A stretch of 17,407 nt of DNA from Bacteroidota bacterium. GTDB lineage: Bacteria > Bacteroidota > Bacteroidia > UBA8524. The notes under the pieces were generated by a model. That model saw only the letters and a list, made by a program, of their open reading frames with translations, was not told the origin of the DNA and ran no database searches. The translations under genes were made by a program, and so were the position numbers. Within the stretch, counting starts at the first letter, position 1; every line of letters starts with the position of its first letter. The stretch spans positions 1 to 17,407 of the forward strand of contig DQHT01000004.1 of NCBI GenBank assembly GCA_003531115.1, given 5' to 3'. Of this stretch, positions 12,497-17,407 are shown one piece after another.

Positions 12497-14430
12497 TGCA
12501 GCTACGCCACACATATCTCATTTGCCTTGTTGCGGTCATTTCGATGCTTGCAGGCCAGAAGGGATATGCCCAATGCCCGGGAAGTGTTTACGCAGGTGAC
12601 GATACCACCATTTGTTTCAGTACCAATCGTGTACTCCTTGGCGGAATAATTGTCCGGCCAAATGGAAATGCTATGACGGGCTATTGGTCAGGGGGAACAG
12701 GTACTTTTATTCCCGATAGTGCTGCATTAAATGGTGTTTACATTCCCAGCCAGGCGGAAGTAGATGCCGGACAATTGACTTTGATCCTCCTTCCTCACCA
12801 AAATTGTGCTCCTAACAAATCCGATACGGTGGTCATTTCCATACAAAAAGTATTGGAAAGCACCGTTACCGGCCCGGATGCCATTTGTGAATATTCTTCG
12901 GGAAACAACTATTCTGTAACCTCAGTATCTGGCATTTCATATGAATGGCATGTAGTGGGAGGCTATATAACAAGTGGTTCAAGCAGCAATGCGATCTCCG
13001 TTTATTGGGGATCAGCAGGACCGGGATATATTTACGTTATTCAAACCGATGCACTGGGATGTGTGGGCGTCTCAAGCATCGATCCCATATCCCGTTTTCA
13101 CTTTAATACCCCGGATCTGCTCCATGCCGAGATCGGGTCGGACGCAACAAGTGCCGATGCCGATGCTTATGGAAATGGGACCGGATTTGTTATGGATGCC
13201 AATTGCGGGGCAACAAAGGGACTTGATCTGGTGATCCCGGGTTCTAACTTCGATCGGGGAAAAATGTGCATGACCTTTAGCTGGCAGCGCGACGAATCAG
13301 AAGCTCATTTTTTTACACGCGGTGGAACGGAGTTTTATATTTCGGGTGGCAGTGTTCGTGTTAAACTCACTCAGATCAGTGGTACGGGATCACAGGTTAT
13401 TGGTCCTGTTAATACCGGCTACAGCATTCCCAACGATGATGTCCTGCGCTATTTTACTTTCTGTTATGATTCAGCTTCAGGTATTGCGCGGGTTTTAGTG
13501 AACGATTCGATCGTTTGGAATTATACAACTCCCGCTGCCACTTCTCTGTATTGGACAGGTGCCGGTAATGCAACTATAGGCGGTATTATGGATGGAAATT
13601 GTTCCGGAAACACCCTTATCGACTGGGCAAACGTGTCCATACCCATTAGTATATTCAGGAAACCGCAAGCCAGTCTGTACGGAATGGATACAGTTTGCCG
13701 CTATGATCAGGAAGCCTATTACTGCGATACACCTTCAACGGTCTCTTTTGCCTGGTCAAGTACTGGGGCTACTATCCTAAGCGGGCAAACCGGGCCTTAT
13801 GCCACGGTTTCATGGCCCGTTGCCGGAACCCAGGACCTCTATCTGCTCCTTACCGATTCAAATACGGGATGTGACAGCAGTTATATTTATTCAGTGAAAG
13901 TAGATGCCTTACCAGATGTGATCATTCTGGGGGATGATTCCCTGTGTATCAATGATACGAACACCTATTCTCTTAGTAGCACAGCCCAACTTTATTCCTG
14001 GTCACGAAACCTGGATGCCGATGTATCGGCCGGCAATACTTTTACGTCAGTTTGGGACAGTTCGGGACAGTTCGATGTTTACCTGGAGGTGACCGATACG
14101 TTAACGGGCTGTTTGAATGCCGACACCCTACCGGTTTGGGTTCAAACATATCCCGAACCAATACTTACAGGCCCATCCTCATGGTGTATTGATGAAGCAG
14201 CTTCTGTGAACGTGACCAATTCATCAGGAATGACCTATTCCTGGACCGCAAGTAGCGGAAATATACTCTCCGGCCAATCTACCGAAGAAATAAGTGTTCG
14301 TTATTCTTCAGCAGGAAATTACACCATTTATATCCAGGTTACGGATCCTGATTTTGGCTGTAGTGTTCAGGAATCTTTGAATGTGTTGGTGAACAGTAAA
14401 CCGGTTACCGGTTCGATCTACCACGATTAA
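12496..14430 (+). CDS. P3: large secreted protein with PKD-like repeats and LamG/jelly-roll-like core
   Basis: P3 is a 644-aa protein with a signal peptide (residues 1-25, ending GYA, Gln at +1). A first module (about 26-112) has the AGDDTTIC, GYWSGGTGTFIPD and YIPSQAEVDAGQLTL pattern seen in Bacteroidota adhesins. A PKD-like domain follows at about 115-200 (YEWHVVGGYITSG). Residues about 203-385 look like a LamG/concanavalin-type jelly roll (FVMDANCG, MCMTFSWQRDESEAHFFTRG, YFTFCYDSASGIARVLVNDS, ATIGGIMDGNC). Such folds often bind glycans or proteins. Three more PKD-like repeats begin at about 393, 471 and 551. The chain ends KPVTGSIYHD, matching P1. There is no CHU_C or type A sorting domain. 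The end overlaps the convergent DUF4421 gene by 26 bases. An adhesin or lectin-like role is inferred from the fold pattern. Confidence 0.82.
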   Translation: MQLRHTYLICLVAVISMLAGQKGYAQCPGSVYAGDDTTICFSTNRVLLGGIIVRPNGNAMTGYWSGGTGTFIPDSAALNGVYIPSQAEVDAGQLTLILLPHQNCAPNKSDTVVISIQKVLESTVTGPDAICEYSSGNNYSVTSVSGISYEWHVVGGYITSGSSSNAISVYWGSAGPGYIYVIQTDALGCVGVSSIDPISRFHFNTPDLLHAEIGSDATSADADAYGNGTGFVMDANCGATKGLDLVIPGSNFDRGKMCMTFSWQRDESEAHFFTRGGTEFYISGGSVRVKLTQISGTGSQVIGPVNTGYSIPNDDVLRYFTFCYDSASGIARVLVNDSIVWNYTTPAATSLYWTGAGNATIGGIMDGNCSGNTLIDWANVSIPISIFRKPQASLYGMDTVCRYDQEAYYCDTPSTVSFAWSSTGATILSGQTGPYATVSWPVAGTQDLYLLLTDSNTGCDSSYIYSVKVDALPDVIILGDDSLCINDTNTYSLSSTAQLYSWSRNLDADVSAGNTFTSVWDSSGQFDVYLEVTDTLTGCLNADTLPVWVQTYPEPILTGPSSWCIDEAASVNVTNSSGMTYSWTASSGNILSGQSTEEISVRYSSAGNYTIYIQVTDPDFGCSVQESLNVLVNSKPVTGSIYHD

Positions 14431-15415
14431 AGTCGGGCCGGTATCCCACAAACAGACGAACATTTCCGAAAACATAGTTCACCGTATTGCGGTTATAGAA
14501 AATGTTGAACTGATCGATCACCGCACTCATGCCGGTAAAAAAACGATCCCAGTTATAACCTGCAGAAATTCTTCCCCCAAAACGCAACATGGGTCGTACA
14601 CCTTTAAACCCCGATGCGTCTTCAACCAAATACTCCCATCGGGTGAGCCCGGGACCGGCAATGGCGTTCATGTTAATATAGCCGTACTTGCTCCAAACAA
14701 AGGTGTAGGCATAGCCGATATTGCCTGCAATGGTATAAAAAGACCCCGATTGTACTGCCTGACCCGGATGAAGGTACTTGGCATTCGGAATCACGGAGCT
14801 GTCTGCGTTAAAACTAAAATTATTCAGACTTCCCCCCAATATGGCGCTCCCTGCATTTTTGAGCTGCAATTCAGACTGGATAAATGGAGCCCGGGTAGAA
14901 AAATGTTTCCAGTTCGAATAATAATTGGTGTTGAGGCCTATTGAAAAAGTGCGGATATCATTGCGAAATTCCGCCCCGGGAGGGATGGGGCTGCTAAAGC
15001 GGTAATCAAAGGCATTGTCAAGATAAACGCCTTCGTAGTATTGCAGGTAAAGGTCATTGGTAAATCGTTTGGCGTACTGATTCAGCTGAAGATCGTAAGC
15101 AAGTGTTTTTTTATCCTTATCGAGAATATCAATGCGTAAACCGGTCCAGATACCAACCGAACGATAAAATACGCCTACCCCGACTGCAATTTTCGAACGG
15201 GGATTATAGGTTGCCGCCGGGAGGCTGTCGTTTGGTGTACGCAAGATCATTTCTGAGATCTTGTTCACCGTATAGATCCTGAAACTCCAGGGCAATTCAC
15301 AGGTCCTTACACAGGTACTATCGCGCGAATCAGGACGACCCTTTGGGAATTCGCTACCTGTAGCTGAAAGCTGACTAATGGTAACAAGAAACAACAGGGT
15401 CAGCCAGGTTTTCAT
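14405..15415 (-). CDS. DUF4421 family protein, probable outer-membrane barrel
   Basis: This 336-aa protein has a signal peptide (MKTWLTLLFLVTISQLSATG), and its body is rich in alternating aromatic strands typical of outer-membrane beta barrels. The opening YNPRSKIAVGVGVFYRSVGI and the later IAGNIGYAYTFVWSKYGYIN and RISAGYNWDRFFTGMSAVID fit the DUF4421 family. DUF4421 has no assigned function. The chain ends in a basic tail (GYRPDFNRGRSNR), not in the terminal aromatic expected of Bam-inserted barrels. Its ATG overlaps the TGA of sucA (ATGA, 15412-15415), so it is probably translated from the same message. At the other end it overlaps the tail of P3 on the opposite strand. The pairing with a TCA-cycle gene may be only positional. 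Confidence 0.82.
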   Translation of the reverse strand: MKTWLTLLFLVTISQLSATGSEFPKGRPDSRDSTCVRTCELPWSFRIYTVNKISEMILRTPNDSLPAATYNPRSKIAVGVGVFYRSVGIWTGLRIDILDKDKKTLAYDLQLNQYAKRFTNDLYLQYYEGVYLDNAFDYRFSSPIPPGAEFRNDIRTFSIGLNTNYYSNWKHFSTRAPFIQSELQLKNAGSAILGGSLNNFSFNADSSVIPNAKYLHPGQAVQSGSFYTIAGNIGYAYTFVWSKYGYINMNAIAGPGLTRWEYLVEDASGFKGVRPMLRFGGRISAGYNWDRFFTGMSAVIDQFNIFYNRNTVNYVFGNVRLFVGYRPDFNRGRSNR

Positions 15416-17407
15416 CCCAGCCTGAAAGCATTTTGAACGATATCTTCCTGTTCTTTTGCATGGACTTTGGAAAATCCGGTTGCCGGAGAGGCACTTGATT
15501 TACGCGCAAAAACTTTCAAACTCAGGTTCTCTTCCCAGCGTAGCAGGAATGTCCAGGCACCCATGTTTTTAGGTTCTTCCTGCACCCAGGCAAATTCAGC
15601 TTTGGCATATTTTTTCCGTATTGCAGCGAGTTGTTTTTGCGGGTATGGAAAAAGCTGCTCCAGGCGAACAATAGCCACGTCTTTCCTTTTTTCATCCTGC
15701 TGTTTTGTGAGCAGGTCGAAATAAATCTTGCCACTGCAGAGCAGTACACGTTTTACATTTTTCGCATCAACGTAGGTGTCGTCGATAAGTTCCTGGAAAC
15801 CACCGCTGGTGAAGGCAGCCTTGTTGCTCACACATAAGGGAGACCGCAGCAAACTTTTGGGCGTCATAACTACCAGGGGTATACGGAAATTACGGCTCAT
15901 TTGTCTTCTTAACAGATGAAAGAAATTGGCCGGGCTTGTAACATTGGCAACCTGCATATTCACATGGGCACAGAGTTGTAAGAAGCGCTCCAGTCGGGCG
16001 GAAGAATGTTCCGGACCCTGCCCTTCGTAACCATGAGGTAAAAGGAGGGTCAGTCCGCTGAATGTTTTCCATTTGGCCTCGGCAGCACTAATAAACTGGT
16101 CGATGATGATCTGTGCACCATTGCAAAAATCGCCAAACTGGGCTTCCCAAATACTCAGGGTTTTTGGGGCTGCCATGGAATATCCATATTCAAAACCCAT
16201 TACCGCGTATTCAGATAAAAGGGAATTGTATATTTCAAAGCGACCCTGTCCTTCGCGGATATTTGACACCGGTACATATTCCTCCTCCGATTCTTCACTT
16301 TTAATAATCGCATGACGGTGAGAAAAAGTTCCCCTTTCCACGTCCTGTCCGCTTATACGCACAGCAAATTCTTCATCAACCAAAGAGGCATAGGCCATTA
16401 ATTCGCCCATAGCCCAGTCCAGTTTGTCATCATCAACCATCTTTGCCCGGTCAAGAAAGAGTTTTTCGATCTTCTTAAGGGGTTTGAATGATTTTGGGAT
16501 CTCGGTGATACGCTTGGTGAGCCGGTCAAAGTCTTTAGCACTGATGGCTGTTTTCGGACTACTTTCTACTGCCTTTTCGGTAACAGTATCATATGTTTTC
16601 CAAATATCTCCAACAAAGTTCGAAGCTTGTTTTGGACCGCCAAGTTTCGACATTTCCAGTTTTTCCTGAAGTTCGGAGCGGAATTTTTTCTCCATCTCCC
16701 TGGCGAGGTCGGCTTCTACTTTGCCCTGCGACAACAATTCTTCATTATAGATTTCGCGTGGATTTTTATGTTTTTCTATGGCTTTATAAAGCAATGGCTG
16801 AGTAAATCGAGGTTCATCCCCTTCATTATGGCCGTATTTGCGGTAACCCAGCAGATCAATAAAAATATCGGACTCAAATTCCTGACGGTATTCCATTGCC
16901 AGTTTAACGGTATAAATAACGGCCTCAACATCGTCAGCATTCACATGGAACACCGGACTCAGCGTTGTTTTTGCTACGTCGGTACAGTACGTTGATGAGC
17001 GGCCATCCGTAAAGTTGGTGGTAAAGCCTATTTGGTTGTTGGTGGTGATATGGATGGTACCACCCACTTTGTACGCTTCAAGCAGAGCCATCTGGATCAC
17101 TTCATAAACGACCCCTTGTCCGGCCATAGCAGCGTCACCGTGAATCATGATAGGCACTACCCGTTTGGCATTTCCGTCATGCCGCTGGTCGATCAAAGCC
17201 CTGGCCATTCCCTGAACTACCGGATCAACGGCTTCCAGGTGTGAAGGATTGGGAAGCAGGGAAATGCGAACTTCCTTATCTACCTGCGACTTGTATTTCG
17301 AAGAATAGCCGAGGTGGTATTTGACATCCCCCTCAAAAAGGGCTTCTTCAAATCCTTTTCCTTCAAACTCTTTAAAAATATCTTCATAGGATTTTCCTAA
17401 AATATTG
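15412..17407 (-). CDS. sucA: 2-oxoglutarate dehydrogenase E1 component (partial, N-terminus off window)
   Basis: This thiamine-diphosphate enzyme decarboxylates 2-oxoglutarate and passes the succinyl group to E2 (SucB) in the TCA cycle. The frame stays open to the right edge, giving 664 residues here. Full-length SucA is about 900 residues or more, so roughly the first quarter to third is missing. The segment off the 17208 ATG (LPNPSHLEAVDPVVQG) is conserved SucA sequence, so that ATG is internal. The TPP/Mg motif HGDAAMAGQG followed by TTNNQIGF is at about 17030-17145. The pyrimidine-binding domain has RGTFSHRHA, IWEAQFGDFCNGAQIIIDQF and LLLPHGYEGQGPEHSSARLE. The C-terminus carries the usual WVQEEPKNMGAWTFL. 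No damage is seen. The downstream neighbour is DUF4421 rather than sucB, so the E2 gene must lie elsewhere. Confidence 0.96.
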   Translation of the reverse strand, partial: NILGKSYEDIFKEFEGKGFEEALFEGDVKYHLGYSSKYKSQVDKEVRISLLPNPSHLEAVDPVVQGMARALIDQRHDGNAKRVVPIMIHGDAAMAGQGVVYEVIQMALLEAYKVGGTIHITTNNQIGFTTNFTDGRSSTYCTDVAKTTLSPVFHVNADDVEAVIYTVKLAMEYRQEFESDIFIDLLGYRKYGHNEGDEPRFTQPLLYKAIEKHKNPREIYNEELLSQGKVEADLAREMEKKFRSELQEKLEMSKLGGPKQASNFVGDIWKTYDTVTEKAVESSPKTAISAKDFDRLTKRITEIPKSFKPLKKIEKLFLDRAKMVDDDKLDWAMGELMAYASLVDEEFAVRISGQDVERGTFSHRHAIIKSEESEEEYVPVSNIREGQGRFEIYNSLLSEYAVMGFEYGYSMAAPKTLSIWEAQFGDFCNGAQIIIDQFISAAEAKWKTFSGLTLLLPHGYEGQGPEHSSARLERFLQLCAHVNMQVANVTSPANFFHLLRRQMSRNFRIPLVVMTPKSLLRSPLCVSNKAAFTSGGFQELIDDTYVDAKNVKRVLLCSGKIYFDLLTKQQDEKRKDVAIVRLEQLFPYPQKQLAAIRKKYAKAEFAWVQEEPKNMGAWTFLLRWEENLSLKVFARKSSASPATGFSKVHAKEQEDIVQNAFRLG

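Noticed and set aside
14054..14073. Perfect 10-bp tandem repeat GGGACAGTTC inside P3
   Set aside because: Only two copies, in frame with conserved WDSSGQFD residues of a PKD-like repeat; no sign of variability.
10797..14430. P1, P2 and P3 as fragments of one adhesin broken by frameshifts or stops
   Set aside because: Each has its own complete signal peptide and sensible start, and P1 and P3 end in matching motifs, so they are separate genes.

Overview
The window looks like chromosomal DNA from a Bacteroidota member, probably a Chitinophagales- or Saprospirales-like environmental lineage. Evidence for this is a TonB-dependent receptor paired with a DUF4249 lipoprotein, a T9SS type B (CHU_C / gliding-motility-associated) C-terminal domain, PKD-like surface proteins, a DUF4421 protein, TAnnTTTG-type promoter elements, and secreted proteins whose predicted mature N-terminus is Gln. 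No tRNA, rRNA, CRISPR array, transposase or phage gene was seen.

Layout. Bases 1-295 are non-coding and repeat-rich: two heptamer tandem arrays and a palindrome with a 12-bp stem. Bases 296-3464 hold an outer-membrane receptor/lipoprotein pair (TonB-dependent receptor, then DUF4249). Bases 3519-8576 hold a tightly packed co-directional run whose genes all overlap: kynurenine 3-monooxygenase, a TerB/DnaJ co-chaperone-like protein, a small secreted NTF2-like protein, tRNA pseudouridine synthase TruA, and an MsbA-like ABC exporter. Next comes a stand-alone receiver-domain response regulator (8661-9110). Its 3' end overlaps that of a convergent gene for an uncharacterised 480-residue helical protein with an N-terminal HTH-like segment (9081-10523, minus).

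Across an AT-rich divergent intergenic region, a near-perfect Bacteroidota promoter (10756-10763) precedes a three-gene cassette of secreted beta-sandwich proteins (10797-14430). P1 is a small protein with two Ig-like domains, P2 carries a CHU_C T9SS sorting domain, and P3 is large with PKD-like repeats around a LamG/jelly-roll-like core. P1 and P3 end in nearly the same short motif (KPVT-x-x-IYH), followed at once by the stop codon. Convergent to the cassette, on the minus strand, are the C-terminal two thirds of 2-oxoglutarate dehydrogenase E1 (sucA, running off the right edge) and a DUF4421 gene whose ATG overlaps the sucA stop.

How the genes may work together. The left part combines nutrient uptake with housekeeping genes. 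The most novel part is the P1-P2-P3 cassette, which reads like a cell-surface structure or adhesin with small-subunit, anchor and lectin-like members. This is inferred from domain composition and is not demonstrated. The receiver protein and the HTH-like 480-residue protein next to it are possible but unproven regulators.
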